This document shows, one piece after another, positions 1 to 8,594 of a stretch of 64,000 bases of DNA (its first letter is position 1; each line of letters begins with the position of its first letter). The notes beneath the pieces are model-generated. The model searched no databases, had not been told where the DNA came from, and worked only from the letters and a program-made list of their open reading frames with translations. The DNA lies in assembly GCF_903645285.1 (NCBI RefSeq), contig NZ_CAHJXN010000003.1, positions 102,001 through 166,000 on the forward strand. The letters run 5' to 3'. This stretch comes from Streptococcus thalassemiae. Lineage in GTDB: Bacteria > Bacillota > Bacilli > Lactobacillales > Streptococcaceae. Made by a program: the position numbers and the translations under genes.

Positions 1-1
1 A

Positions 2-91
2 GGAGATGTGGAATTCTCTACGAATGTGGTGACTCTAAGTACGGTTCTATTTATCGTTGTTATTCCAATATTACAAACTTTATTAGGATAA
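2..91 (+). CDS. C-terminal end of an AEC-family membrane transporter (partial)
   Basis: The frame is open from the window edge and ends at a TAA at 89-91. The 29 visible residues form a hydrophobic helix, with TVLFIVVIPILQTLLG at the end. This kind of C-terminal helix is typical of auxin-efflux-carrier (AEC) family permeases. Too little is present to be certain of the family. mprF begins 12 bases downstream, so the two may be co-transcribed. Confidence 0.45.
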   Translation, partial: GDVEFSTNVVTLSTVLFIVVIPILQTLLG

Positions 92-103
92 GAGGATGAG
101 CTT

Positions 104-2638
104 GTGAGAACAATTTTGAATTGCATGAAAAAATGGCAGACACTCATCAAGATTACCTTATTTTTATCTATTGTTAGTTTAGTTATTGTAGAGATAATCA
201 GACTTTTTAAGACAATTTCGTTTGATAAGATTGGAGCAATCTTGGGGGAACTCTCTCCAATAAAAGTCATTAGTTTAGCTTTGCTCGGTTCTATGGCTGT
301 TGCACCAATGATGCTCTATGATAGAATCCTAAATAAAGAACTTAATCAGAAACAAAAATTATCTTACTTACTAGAAACAAGTTGGACTATAAATAGCTTG
401 AATAATATGATTGGCTTTGCCGGTTTGGTGGATGTTGGTTTACGCTATTCTTTCTATGGAGATGAAGAACGCTCTGAAAAAAGTATGCAAGGAATTTCTC
501 GTGTCATCCCTTATTTTATGAGTGGTTTCTCACTGTTTGCACTGATAAGTTTAATTTTCACAATTATATTTCCCATTTCAATGGGGATTAAACAATATTG
601 GCCAGCTCTTTTGGGAGCTTGTCTCTATCTTCCAATTATTTTATTTGTTTCAAATAGAAAAAAATGGGTCTATTTTGGTCAATTGAGTGGAAGGACAATG
701 TTATCTTTAGTGTTAACTTCTGCCCTTGATTGGGCTAGTGTATTAAGTTTTTTCCTTTTGGTTGGGTATGTTTTAGGCTACAATTTACCAATTTATGATG
801 TAATTCCCCTCTTTATGATTGCTATTACAATTGGGATTATATCGATGATTCCTGGTAGCCTAGGTAGTTTCGATTTAATTATGGTATCTGGTTTAGTTGG
901 CCTTGGTATTGATAAAGATCAGGCGATAAGTTGGTTACTAGTATTTCGTTTATTCTATTATATTCTTCCGTTCTGTTTAGGAGTTGTTTTATTCTTAAAA
1001 AATATGGGTGGCCGACTTAATGAGAAATATTTGGGAATTCCTCAAAAGGTTATTGGATCACTATCCACTATAGTATTGGTTTGGGGGTTGCGACTGTTTG
1101 CTTTCTTCCTCGTGGTGTCAGCTATAGTTCCTCAAGAATTAGGTCATCTTCCTTTGTTTAAAGAACTTTCACCTAGTACTGGACAGTTTGTTTTTCAACT
1201 TCCTAGTATCATTCTCGGCGTTCACTTCTTCCTTCTTGCAAGACTAGTGAAACGACGTTTAAAATTTACATTACCATTCGCTACTGTACTAGGTCTAGTA
1301 AGCCTTGTTTATTTGAATATTGGTAGTCTTTCATTAGCAAGTAGTTTTTTTCTAATCATTATTTTGTCTATCATATGGTGGATTAGAAATACATTTGTTC
1401 GCAGTCATTATATTTATGCTTGGGAAGATTGTTGTAAGGATATATCGTATATTGGTGGAAGTTTCTTCTTGACCCTTGTTTTGTTAGGACATTTGAACCC
1501 TCATCATGTGTTTGAAGTTAAACATCTTCCTCATTTGATTACACACTGGCTTCATCTTTTTGGCTCGTCTCTGATATTGGTGATTTCGTATGTTTTGGTA
1601 CTCCGTGAGAGCAATCAAACCAAAGAGAATTTTGGAGAAGTTTTCGATAAGCAACGTTATCAAGACTTTATTGCAACAATACCAAATATAAATTTAGATG
1701 CTACCCTGGCTTATTTAGATGACAAATACCTTTATTGGTACCAAGAGGATGGTCAAGACAAGGTTGTTTTCCAATTTGCAATTGAAAATAATAAATGTGT
1801 CGTTATGTCGGATCCACTGGCACAGTCAGGATATTTAGAAAAAGGCTTATCGAAGTTTTTAGAGGATGCGGAGGACACAAATGTCTCTGTTATTTTCTAC
1901 GAAATTAATCAAGAAACCACCCTATTACTTCATGAATATGGGTACGACTTTATGAAATTTGGGGAGACTGCTCAGGTATTACTCGATAGATTTACAACCG
2001 AAGGAAAACAAGGAAAGAAATTTAGAACAGTTGTTAATCGATTAGAAAGCAAGGGGTATCAATTTCAAGTATTACAACCACCTTTTGATAAGAAGTTGCT
2101 TAACACCCTCAAAGAAATATCGGATAATTGGCTAGATGGTCGCCAAGAAAAAGGGTTTTCACTTGGATTTTTTGATGAGAAGTACATTCAATTAGCACCA
2201 ATAGCTCTTGTAAGGGATCAGGAAGATAAGGTTCAGGCTTTTGTTACCTTTTTAGCTTGTAATGGTCCTGAAGAAGCTAGTATCGATTTGATGCGCTACT
2301 ACTTAAGGACAGCACCCAATGGTATTATGGATTATCTCTTTGTGAAATTATTACTTCATTTTAAAGAAGAAGGAGTTCGTTTATTTGAATTAGGCATGGC
2401 GCCGTTGTCAAATGTAGGAACTGAGAAACATAGCTTTCTACAAGAAAAAGTAGCCTATCTCATCTATGCCTTCACTAATCGATTCTATTCATTTAGTGGT
2501 CTTAGACAGTATAAACAAAAGTTTAATCCTATCTGGACACCTAGATATGTTGCCTATCCTCGGGATACTTGGCTTATTTTGGATATGTTAGCAATCTACA
2601 GAGTTGATAATCGAAAAGTAAAGAGATTGTCGTATTGA
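104..2638 (+). CDS. mprF: MprF-type bifunctional lipid lysyltransferase/flippase
   Basis: At 844 residues this has the full length and two-part layout of MprF. Roughly residues 1-500 are many membrane helices (flippase domain). Residues about 520-830 are the soluble DUF2156 aminoacyltransferase domain, with blocks such as FELGMAPLSNV near residue 767. The family transfers lysine from Lys-tRNA to phosphatidylglycerol (or a glycolipid in some streptococci) and flips the product outward, lowering surface charge and giving resistance to cationic peptides. I kept the GTG start at 104 because AGAGG at 91-95 sits 8 bases upstream. An ATG at 125 is the alternative. I do not recall mprF next to trpXYZ in pneumococcal references, so the location may be strain-specific. 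Confidence 0.88.
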   Translation: MRTILNCMKKWQTLIKITLFLSIVSLVIVEIIRLFKTISFDKIGAILGELSPIKVISLALLGSMAVAPMMLYDRILNKELNQKQKLSYLLETSWTINSLNNMIGFAGLVDVGLRYSFYGDEERSEKSMQGISRVIPYFMSGFSLFALISLIFTIIFPISMGIKQYWPALLGACLYLPIILFVSNRKKWVYFGQLSGRTMLSLVLTSALDWASVLSFFLLVGYVLGYNLPIYDVIPLFMIAITIGIISMIPGSLGSFDLIMVSGLVGLGIDKDQAISWLLVFRLFYYILPFCLGVVLFLKNMGGRLNEKYLGIPQKVIGSLSTIVLVWGLRLFAFFLVVSAIVPQELGHLPLFKELSPSTGQFVFQLPSIILGVHFFLLARLVKRRLKFTLPFATVLGLVSLVYLNIGSLSLASSFFLIIILSIIWWIRNTFVRSHYIYAWEDCCKDISYIGGSFFLTLVLLGHLNPHHVFEVKHLPHLITHWLHLFGSSLILVISYVLVLRESNQTKENFGEVFDKQRYQDFIATIPNINLDATLAYLDDKYLYWYQEDGQDKVVFQFAIENNKCVVMSDPLAQSGYLEKGLSKFLEDAEDTNVSVIFYEINQETTLLLHEYGYDFMKFGETAQVLLDRFTTEGKQGKKFRTVVNRLESKGYQFQVLQPPFDKKLLNTLKEISDNWLDGRQEKGFSLGFFDEKYIQLAPIALVRDQEDKVQAFVTFLACNGPEEASIDLMRYYLRTAPNGIMDYLFVKLLLHFKEEGVRLFELGMAPLSNVGTEKHSFLQEKVAYLIYAFTNRFYSFSGLRQYKQKFNPIWTPRYVAYPRDTWLILDMLAIYRVDNRKVKRLSY

Positions 2639-2741
2639 CTATTGGTTTTAAACAGTATAAAATAACTGTCGATTTTTTGTTCGACTGCCAAGAGTCAGTT
2701 TAATACTATACTAAAATCAAAACGCATTATATAATAGTGAT

Positions 2742-2870
2742 ATGAAATCAACCAAAGAAGAAATACAAGCCATCAAAACACTTTTAAAAGGCTCTAGTAC
2801 AACTAAATACCATAAAAGTCTTCAAATCGTTCTATTTTGTCTAATGTGCAAATCTTTGAAATTATCCTAA
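2742..2870 (+). pseudogene. N-terminal fragment of a transposase-like helix-turn-helix protein
   Basis: An ATG at 2742 opens 42 codons, beginning MKSTKEEIQAIKTLLK and running into a hydrophobic helix (LQIVLFCLM) before a stop. This resembles the N-terminal winged-helix/HTH segment of IS630-like transposases found scattered in streptococci, but the rest of the transposase is absent. I saw no matching terminal inverted repeats. The fragment lies in the 720-base gap between mprF and the transporter operon. Confidence 0.4.
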
Positions 2871-2929
2871 AAGAATTGAAAGCATACTGAAAGAATTTTC
2901 GAAAAATTTTAAAAAATTCTGAAATATTC

Positions 2930-2958
2930 TTGACAGGTGATGAAAAAGGTGGTAAGAT
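2930..2958 (+). promoter_or_regulatory. Promoter of the trpXYZ leader
   Basis: TTGACA at 2930-2935 and TAAGAT at 2953-2958 are separated by 17 bases. This is a good sigma-A promoter about 400 bases upstream of the first transporter gene, leaving a long 5' leader. Confidence 0.65.
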
Positions 2959-2990
2959 AGGAAACATCAAAAAAGAAAGCAGAAAAAGAA

Positions 2991-3050
2991 ATGAATAAGA
3001 GACAAGCTGTAACAATGAATCAAAACTTTTACTTTAGCTACTTTAGATAG
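2991..3050 (+). CDS. Putative leader peptide rich in Phe/Tyr
   Basis: A 19-codon frame lies about 30 bases downstream of the predicted transcription start. Its C-terminal part is NQNFYFSYFR, so three Phe and two Tyr codons fall in the last seven positions before the TAG. It is followed by two hairpins and an intrinsic terminator, the layout of a ribosome-mediated attenuator. No strong Shine-Dalgarno is visible before the ATG, which weakens the case. A second frame starting near 3062 (17 codons, one Trp) overlaps the first hairpin and is an alternative. Confidence 0.4.
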   Translation: MNKRQAVTMNQNFYFSYFR

Positions 3051-3072
3051 TGTTTGTAGACATGTCACCATG

Positions 3073-3222
3073 GATGCAAACAGTTCAAGCAATTTGTTTG
3101 TATCTATGTGGCTAAGATTTTTGATTGTGGTCCATATAGATGAATATCTAAATGGACTAGCTAAGTTGTAACTTGTTAGATTATTTCAAGCATCCGTTTA
3201 GGTATTATCTAGGCGGTTTTTT
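3073..3222 (+). promoter_or_regulatory. Structured attenuator-like leader of trpXYZ
   Basis: Three stems occur in a row. GATGCAAACA (3073-3082) pairs with TGTTTGTATC (3095-3104). GTCCAT...ATGGAC closes a hairpin at 3130-3157 with an inner TAGAT/ATCTA stem. CCGTTTAG/CTAGGCGG (3194-3216) is followed by six T. The last is an intrinsic terminator upstream of the genes, so readthrough must be controlled or partial. There is no T-box signature (no TGGCACCGCG), so this is a peptide-leader attenuator or an unidentified cis-regulatory RNA. Confidence 0.6.
3194..3222 (+). terminator. Attenuator terminator upstream of trpX
   Basis: An 8-bp stem (with two G-U pairs) and a 7-base loop are followed directly by TTTTTT, 136 bases before the trpX start codon. 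Confidence 0.65.
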
Positions 3223-3226
3223 GTTT

Positions 3227-3331
3227 TATACTCTTCGAAAATCTCTTCAAACCACGTTAACGTCGCCTTGCCGTACTCAAGTACAGCCTGCGGCTAGTTT
3301 TCTAGTTTGCTCTTTGATTTTCATTGAGTAT
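3227..3331 (+). repeat. BOX element (boxA-boxC, no boxB)
   Basis: It begins TATACTCTTCGAAAATCTC and ends TTTGATTTTCATTGAGTAT, the outer ends of pneumococcal BOX repeats. A short CTCAAGTACA linker replaces boxB. It lies between the attenuator terminator and the trpX ribosome-binding site, so it is transcribed as part of the mRNA leader. Confidence 0.9.
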
Positions 3332-3357
3332 TATCTTTTCTGAGAAGGAGTTTCATT

Positions 3358-4335
3358 ATGAAAGTTATTCGAAAATTACTAGCACCCCTCTTGGTAGTGG
3401 GGATTCTCTTGACCTCTCTGATCAGTTTACATCAGTTGAAGGCAGATAAGAAAAAAGATGTGTTTCGTATCGGTATTTCGCAGTTTATTACCCACCAGTC
3501 CTTAGATGCTACTAGAGAAGGATTTGTGGATGAGCTGGCCAAGCAAGGCTATGTTGAGGGGAAAAATATCGAGATTGATTTGCAAAATGCACAGGGAGAA
3601 CAAAGAAATCTAAAAACCATTTCCCAGCAACTAGCAGAATCTAGTGATGTCGTTCTAGCTATCGCAACGCCTTCTGCTCAGAGCTTGGCCAATACAACAC
3701 AAACGACACCGGTTATCTTTTCAGCTGTAACAGATCCTGTCAGTGCCAAGTTGGTTGAGTCAAGAGAACATCCTGGGGGCAATGTGACTGGGACAAGCGA
3801 TCAGTCATCAGATGCCATTTCAACCCAAATCAATTTGATAAAGAAAGTGTTGCCAAAAGCTAAAACAATTGGAATTCTCTATACTCAGAGCGAGCCAAAC
3901 TCAGTTGTCCAAAAGGATGAAGCTAAGCGCCTTCTGGAAGAAAAAGGCTTTACCGTTGTTGAAAAAACAATCTTGGACAGTAACAACGTCAAGGCGGCTG
4001 CAGAAAGCTTGATGGCAGAGGTGGATATGGTTTTTGTACCAACGGATAATATCATTTCGTCAACCATGGAAACAGTTAAGCAGGTTTCTATTAAACACAA
4101 GGTCCCAGTATTTGGTGGTTCAACAGAAATGGTTGCGGTTGGTGGCTTGTATAACTACGGAACCAATTATGAAGAATTGGGAAGACAGACAGCAAGAATG
4201 CTAGTTCGTGTCTTAAAAGGTGAGAAGCCAGAAAATATAGCAGTTGAGTTGCCTGAAAAACTGGAATTGCATACCAATCAAGAAATGGCAGATGCACTAG
4301 GAATTGATATTAGTAAGTTAGAAGGCAAGGAATAA
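3358..4335 (+). CDS. trpX: ABC importer substrate-binding protein, tryptophan (TrpX) family
   Basis: The 325-residue protein has an N-terminal hydrophobic helix (about residues 5-25) followed by an ABC_sub_bind fold (PF04392 type), with motifs such as HPGGNVTGTSDQ near residue 139. The helix lacks a lipobox cysteine, so it is either cleaved by signal peptidase I or stays as an uncleaved anchor. The family is annotated as binding tryptophan or related compounds. It is first in a three-gene operon with permease and ATPase. AAGGAG at 3345-3350 fixes the ATG start. Substrate specificity is family knowledge, not proven here. The leader suggests aromatic amino acids in general. Confidence 0.8.
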   Translation: MKVIRKLLAPLLVVGILLTSLISLHQLKADKKKDVFRIGISQFITHQSLDATREGFVDELAKQGYVEGKNIEIDLQNAQGEQRNLKTISQQLAESSDVVLAIATPSAQSLANTTQTTPVIFSAVTDPVSAKLVESREHPGGNVTGTSDQSSDAISTQINLIKKVLPKAKTIGILYTQSEPNSVVQKDEAKRLLEEKGFTVVEKTILDSNNVKAAAESLMAEVDMVFVPTDNIISSTMETVKQVSIKHKVPVFGGSTEMVAVGGLYNYGTNYEELGRQTARMLVRVLKGEKPENIAVELPEKLELHTNQEMADALGIDISKLEGKE

Positions 4336-4346
4336 GGAGGATTGAG

Positions 4347-5240
4347 ATGAATTTTGTGTTATCTAGTTTATCAGAAGGTTTGCTATGGTCGATTATGGCG
4401 ATTGGGGTCTACTTGACTTTCCGTATTTTGGATATTGCGGATATGACTGCTGAGGGAGCCTTTCCTCTGGGGGCAGCAGTCGTTGTATCACAGATACAGG
4501 CAGGGACAAATCCTTGGCTTGCGACCTTACTTGCTTTGCTGGCAGGTATGGTAGCAGGTCTTGTATCAGGAATGCTCCATACCAAGATGAAAATTCCAGC
4601 TCTCTTGACAGGTATTGTGACCTTGACAGGGCTTTATTCCATCAATATTAAAATCATGGGAAGTGTGCCCAATCTTTCCTTGGGAGATTCTTCAACTGTC
4701 TTTAAACAGTTGGCTAGCTTGGGACTGACAAATGAAGAAGCTGTTTTCTCATTCAGTTTGGCCTGTCTCTTACTTGTTTGTTTGGTCTTGACTCTTTTGA
4801 TGAAAACAGAGATTGGTTTGGTCTTGCGTTCGACTGGAGACAATATTCCGATGAGTGAGGCAAATGGGGTCAATGTAGACACCATGAAGATTGTTGGTTA
4901 CATGATTTCAAACGGTTTGATTGCCCTATGTGGTTCCTTGTTTGCCCAAAATGATGGATTTTCGGATGTGACTTCTGGGACAGGAACTATCGTTGTTGGT
5001 TTGAGTGCAGTCATTATTGCGGAAGTCTTGATACACGACTTGACCATTGGAGGCCGCTTGTTATCCATCGGAATCGGTGCTATTGTTTACCGTTTGATTA
5101 TTTTAAATATCTATGAAATTCCAAATCTAGATCAAAATCTAGTTCGTCTCTTTAATGCAATCTTGTTAGCCTTAGTTTTATTTGCGCCAGAATTGCAAAA
5201 GAGATTAAAGATTCGTGGTCTGAAATTGAGAAATGAATAG
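4347..5240 (+). CDS. trpY: ABC importer permease, TrpY family
   Basis: This 297-residue, largely hydrophobic protein has about eight membrane helices and belongs to the branched-chain-amino-acid-like permease class (BPD_transp_2). It starts 11 bases after the binding-protein gene with AAGGAGG just upstream of the ATG, and ends 12 bases before the ATPase gene. The arrangement is a single operon in which this subunit forms the channel for the substrate delivered by the preceding protein. Confidence 0.82.
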   Translation: MNFVLSSLSEGLLWSIMAIGVYLTFRILDIADMTAEGAFPLGAAVVVSQIQAGTNPWLATLLALLAGMVAGLVSGMLHTKMKIPALLTGIVTLTGLYSINIKIMGSVPNLSLGDSSTVFKQLASLGLTNEEAVFSFSLACLLLVCLVLTLLMKTEIGLVLRSTGDNIPMSEANGVNVDTMKIVGYMISNGLIALCGSLFAQNDGFSDVTSGTGTIVVGLSAVIIAEVLIHDLTIGGRLLSIGIGAIVYRLIILNIYEIPNLDQNLVRLFNAILLALVLFAPELQKRLKIRGLKLRNE

Positions 5241-5252
5241 GAGGAGAAAGTT

Positions 5253-6056
5253 ATGGCAAGTTTGTTAACACTTGAAAATATTCACAAAACATTTGAAGCA
5301 GGGACGGTCAATGAGAACCATGTCCTCAAAGGATTAGATTTAGAGGTTGAAGAGGGAGATTTTATCTCTGTGATTGGTGGAAATGGAGCAGGGAAATCCA
5401 CTTTGATGAATATCTTGGCTGGCAATCTATCGGTGGACGAAGGGGACCTTTTATTGGCAGGCAAATCCATTAAAAATCTGAGTGTAAGAAAGAGAGCCAA
5501 GGATATCGCCCGTGTTTTTCAAGATCCTAAGATGGGAACAGCTTCTCGTTTGACGATTGAGGAAAATATGGCTATTGCATTGAGACGCGGGCAGAAGAGA
5601 GGGCTTGGCTGGGGCGTGAAGGAGAAGGACAGAATCCAGTTCCAAGAGGCCTTGAAGGAGTTGAATATTGGTCTTGAAAACCGCTTAAAAGTAGATACTC
5701 AATATCTCTCAGGAGGACAAAGACAGGCCTTGACCCTAGTCATGGCAGCTCTGGTGAAACCCAAACTTTTGCTTTTGGATGAACACACTGCGGCACTTGA
5801 TCCAAAAACCAGTCAAATGGTGATGGACTTGACGCAAAAGATTGTGGAACACCATCAGTTGACGACTTTGATGATTACCCACGATATGAACCATGCGATT
5901 GAGTACGGAAATCGTCTCATTATGCTCTATCAGGGTAAGATAGTGGTGGATGTTAAGGGAGAAGAGAAAAAGAATCTAACAGTTGAAGATCTCATGCATC
6001 TCTTCCAGAAAAATAGTGGCCAAAGTCTAGTCAGTGATGAATTGGTTTTGGGATAA
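5253..6056 (+). CDS. trpZ: ABC importer ATPase, TrpZ family
   Basis: At 267 residues it has Walker A GGNGAGKS (residues 42-49), the Q-loop FQDPKMG (89-95), signature LSGGQ (152-156) and Walker B LLLLDEH (172-178). The histidine after the catalytic Glu177, where Pro or Ala is usual, is a known variant of this transporter subfamily. It energises uptake through the preceding permease. It is the last gene of the operon and is followed by a strong terminator. Confidence 0.85.
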   Translation: MASLLTLENIHKTFEAGTVNENHVLKGLDLEVEEGDFISVIGGNGAGKSTLMNILAGNLSVDEGDLLLAGKSIKNLSVRKRAKDIARVFQDPKMGTASRLTIEENMAIALRRGQKRGLGWGVKEKDRIQFQEALKELNIGLENRLKVDTQYLSGGQRQALTLVMAALVKPKLLLLDEHTAALDPKTSQMVMDLTQKIVEHHQLTTLMITHDMNHAIEYGNRLIMLYQGKIVVDVKGEEKKNLTVEDLMHLFQKNSGQSLVSDELVLG

Positions 6057-6058
6057 AG

Positions 6059-6090
6059 AAAAAGGCTGAGATCCAGTGTCTCAGTCTTTT
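6059..6090. terminator. Bidirectional terminator after trpZ
   Basis: GGCTGAGA (6064-6071) pairs with TCTCAGTC (6079-6086). T follows on the plus strand and the minus strand ends in TTTTTC. It terminates trpXYZ and would also serve the minus-strand remnant that stops at 6089. Confidence 0.8.
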
Positions 6091-6319
6091 ATTTCTTACG
6101 CTTTGCAAAATCTACAAATCGAAACTTCTCAAGTTTATGGCGACTTTCGGTAAACTGAAATTGGCGTCCATCTTGGAGATAGACTTTTGATTTAATCGAA
6201 ACGACATAAGGGTTTTTGCCAATATCCATGAGAATCTTGTCTCGGTCGTTGGCGCCCTCTTTCTCAGAAAAGAAGGGTTCTTTTTGCTGTCTATTCCCTC
6301 CCTGAAAGCGTAAAACAAA
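6089..6319 (-). pseudogene. 3' remnant of an unidentified minus-strand gene
   Basis: An open frame on the minus strand ends ...FRFVDFAKRKK with TAA at 6091-6089, directly against the shared terminator. It has balanced, protein-like composition (for example DIGKNPYVVSIKSK) and no plausible start with a ribosome-binding site. Upstream it hits a stop at 6320-6322. I do not recognise the family. The terminator abutting the stop codon suggests a real gene whose 5' part was lost, possibly where segments were joined. Confidence 0.4.
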
Positions 6320-6320
6320 C

Positions 6321-6349
6321 TAGTCAGGGTGGCTAGTTTATGGTATAAT
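6321..6349 (+). promoter_or_regulatory. Extended -10 promoter of yneF
   Basis: TGGTATAAT ends at 6349, a TGn extended -10. The -35 region (TAGTCA at 6321-6326) is weak. It lies about 30 bases upstream of the yneF ribosome-binding site. Confidence 0.6.
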
Positions 6350-6382
6350 GAAAGAGACTCAAAAAGAAACAGGAGAAATATG

Positions 6383-6631
6383 ATGGATTTACTATTAGCA
6401 ATTGTATTGATTGTGCTAGCTTTTCTAGGAGGAGCTCTGGGAGGAATGTACTTGGTTCGTAAGCAAATCGAAAAAGAATTCGCTGACAACCCACGTTTGA
6501 ATGCTGAAGCAGTTCGTACTCTTTTGAGTGCAAATGGTCAAAAACCAAGCGAAGCTAAGGTACAACAAGTTTACCACCAAATCATCCGCCAACAAAAGGC
6601 AGCCCTTGCTAACAATAAAAAGAAAAAATAA
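6383..6631 (+). CDS. yneF: YneF family (UPF0154) small membrane protein
   Basis: The 82-residue protein has one N-terminal membrane helix ([20 protein letters not shown], residues 1-20) and a basic soluble tail ending NNKKKK, exactly the UPF0154/YneF layout. Its function is unknown. I chose the second ATG at 6383, because AGGAG at 6371-6375 is 7 bases away. An ATG at 6380 is the alternative. In pneumococcal genomes I recall it immediately before the glutamate racemase gene, as here. Confidence 0.85.
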
Positions 6632-6639
6632 ATAAGGAA

Positions 6640-6665
6640 AAGTCTGGGATGAAAATTCCAGACTT
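6640..6665 (+). terminator. Hairpin after yneF
   Basis: AAGTCTGG pairs perfectly with CCAGACTT around a 10-base loop, 8 bases after the yneF stop. The T-tract is short, so it may be a weak or processed end. Confidence 0.55.
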
Positions 6666-6831
6666 CTCACTATGTTGGCTAAGGGTTTAGGGATGAGACT
6701 TTTTCCTTGCATTCTATTGATATTTGATTATGATTAAGAGAGATAGTTATTGATTAGGCTGTCATTCAGTTCATAAGGATCAATAATCATAATGAACTAT
6801 CAATCAGAAAAAAGACTAGAAAGAAGACTGT

Positions 6832-7626
6832 ATGGATAATCGACCAATTGGTTTTTTGGATTCGGGTGTCGGGGGCTTGACCGTTGTGCGCGAGCTCATG
6901 CGCCAGCTTCCCCATGAAGAAATCGTCTATATTGGAGATTCGGCACGGGCGCCCTATGGTCCCCGTCCTGCTGAGCAAATTCGTGAATATACTTGGCAGT
7001 TGGTCAACTTTCTCTTGACCAAGGATGTCAAGATGATTGTCATTGCTTGTAACACTGCGACTGCGGTCGTCTGGGAAGAAATCAAGGCTCAACTAGATAT
7101 TCCTGTCTTGGGTGTGATTTTGCCAGGAGCTTCAGCAGCCATCAAGTCTAGCCAAGGTGGGAAAATCGGAGTGATTGGAACGCCCATGACGGTACAATCA
7201 GACATCTACCGTCAGAAAATCCATGATTTGGATCCGGACTTACAGGTGGAGAGTTTAGCCTGTCCCAAGTTTGCTCCCTTGGTTGAGTCAGGTGCCCTGT
7301 CAACCAGTGTCACCAAGAAAGTGGTCTATGAAACCCTGCGTCCCTTGGTTGGAAAGGTGGATAGCCTGATTTTGGGTTGTACCCATTATCCACTCCTCAG
7401 ACCTATTATTCAAAATGTCATGGGACCAAAGGTTCAGCTCATCGATAGTGGAGCAGAGTGCGTACGGGACATCTCAGTCTTACTTAATTATTTTGAAATC
7501 AATCGTGGTCGCGATGCGGGACCACTCCATCACCGTTTTTACACAACAGCCAGCAGCCAAAGTTTTGCACAAATTGGTGAAGAATGGCTTGAAAAAGAGA
7601 TTCATGTGGAGCATGTAGAATTATGA
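6832..7626 (+). CDS. murI: Glutamate racemase
   Basis: The enzyme interconverts L- and D-glutamate in the cytoplasm, supplying D-Glu for peptidoglycan stem peptides. The 264 residues are full length. Motifs are DSGVGG (10-15), the catalytic Cys73 in ACNTAT and the catalytic Cys183 in LGCTHYPLL with His185. The stop overlaps the next ATG (ATGA at 7623), starting a long run of overlapping genes that are probably translated in a coupled way. Confidence 0.97.
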   Translation: MDNRPIGFLDSGVGGLTVVRELMRQLPHEEIVYIGDSARAPYGPRPAEQIREYTWQLVNFLLTKDVKMIVIACNTATAVVWEEIKAQLDIPVLGVILPGASAAIKSSQGGKIGVIGTPMTVQSDIYRQKIHDLDPDLQVESLACPKFAPLVESGALSTSVTKKVVYETLRPLVGKVDSLILGCTHYPLLRPIIQNVMGPKVQLIDSGAECVRDISVLLNYFEINRGRDAGPLHHRFYTTASSQSFAQIGEEWLEKEIHVEHVEL

Positions 7627-8594
7627 CAAATAAAATTTATGAATACAAGGATGACCAGGACTGGTATGTCGGGTCCTATGGTATTTTTGGTGGCGTCCGG
7701 ACGTTGACGGATGATGACTTGGATTTTCCTCTATTGGAGTTTGCCCAAAGATTTCGAGATGAGGATCGAGGTTTTCCTGTTTCTGTTACTGTTTTACGCT
7801 ATGGTTCTCTCTACCGTTTATTGTCTTTTGTGGTAGATATCCTCAACCAAGAAATGGGACGAAATGTGGAAGTCATCCAACGTCAGGGAGCTTTGCTCTT
7901 GGTTGAAAATGGGCAACTCTTGCATGTAGAATTGCCTAAAGAAGGTGTTGATGTAGAAGCTTTCTTTGAGACAAACAAGGTCAGAGAAACCTTATTGATT
8001 GCGACTCGTAACGAGGGCAAGACCAAGGAATTCCGAGCTATCTTTGACAAGCTAGGCTACGATGTGGAAAATCTTAATGATTATCCAGACCTGCCTGAAG
8101 TAGCAGAAACAGGCATGACCTTCGAAGAAAATGCCCGTCTCAAGGCAGAAACCATTTCTCAATTAACGGGCAAGATGGTTTTGGCAGATGACTCAGGTCT
8201 CAAAGTCGATGTCCTTGGTGGCTTGCCAGGTGTCTGGTCAGCTCGTTTCGCAGGAGTGGGAGCTACTGATCGTGAAAACAATGCCAAACTCTTGCACGAA
8301 TTGGCCATGGTCTTTGAACTCAAGGACCGCTCGGCTCAATTCCATACAACCCTAGTCGTAGCCAGTCCAAACAAGGAAAGCTTGGTTGTTGAAGCAGACT
8401 GGCCTGGCTACATTAACTTTGAACCAAAGGGTGAAAATGGCTTTGGCTATGACCCTCTCTTCCTTGTAGGAGAGACAGGCAAGTCCTCAGCTGAATTAAC
8501 CCTTGAAGAAAAAAATAGCCAATCTCACCGTGCCTTAGCCGTTAAGAAACTTTTGGAGGTATTTCCATCATGGCAAAGCAAACCATCATTGTAA
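7623..8594 (+). CDS. rdgB: Non-canonical purine NTP pyrophosphatase (Ham1/RdgB) with N-terminal extension
   Basis: The C-terminal part (about 122-320) is the Ham1/RdgB domain that hydrolyses XTP, dITP and ITP to monophosphates. Motifs are TRNEGK (128-133), ADDSGL (188-193), FGYDP (274-278) and SHRALA (301-306). Residues 1-120 are an extra domain seen in streptococcal orthologues, not in the 195-200-residue enzymes of other bacteria, and of unknown role. The gene overlaps murI by 4 bases and the following phosphoesterase gene by 25. Confidence 0.93.
   Translation: MTNKIYEYKDDQDWYVGSYGIFGGVRTLTDDDLDFPLLEFAQRFRDEDRGFPVSVTVLRYGSLYRLLSFVVDILNQEMGRNVEVIQRQGALLLVENGQLLHVELPKEGVDVEAFFETNKVRETLLIATRNEGKTKEFRAIFDKLGYDVENLNDYPDLPEVAETGMTFEENARLKAETISQLTGKMVLADDSGLKVDVLGGLPGVWSARFAGVGATDRENNAKLLHELAMVFELKDRSAQFHTTLVVASPNKESLVVEADWPGYINFEPKGENGFGYDPLFLVGETGKSSAELTLEEKNSQSHRALAVKKLLEVFPSWQSKPSL

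Noticed and set aside
2930..3222. T-box before trpXYZ
   Set aside because: No TGGCACCGCG-type T-box sequence occurs before the terminator, unlike the two true T-boxes near 52 and 53 kb.
6112..6489. 125-residue minus-strand frame over yneF
   Set aside because: Its N-terminal half is the antisense of yneF and composition is not protein-like. A different minus frame (6089-6319) is the better remnant.
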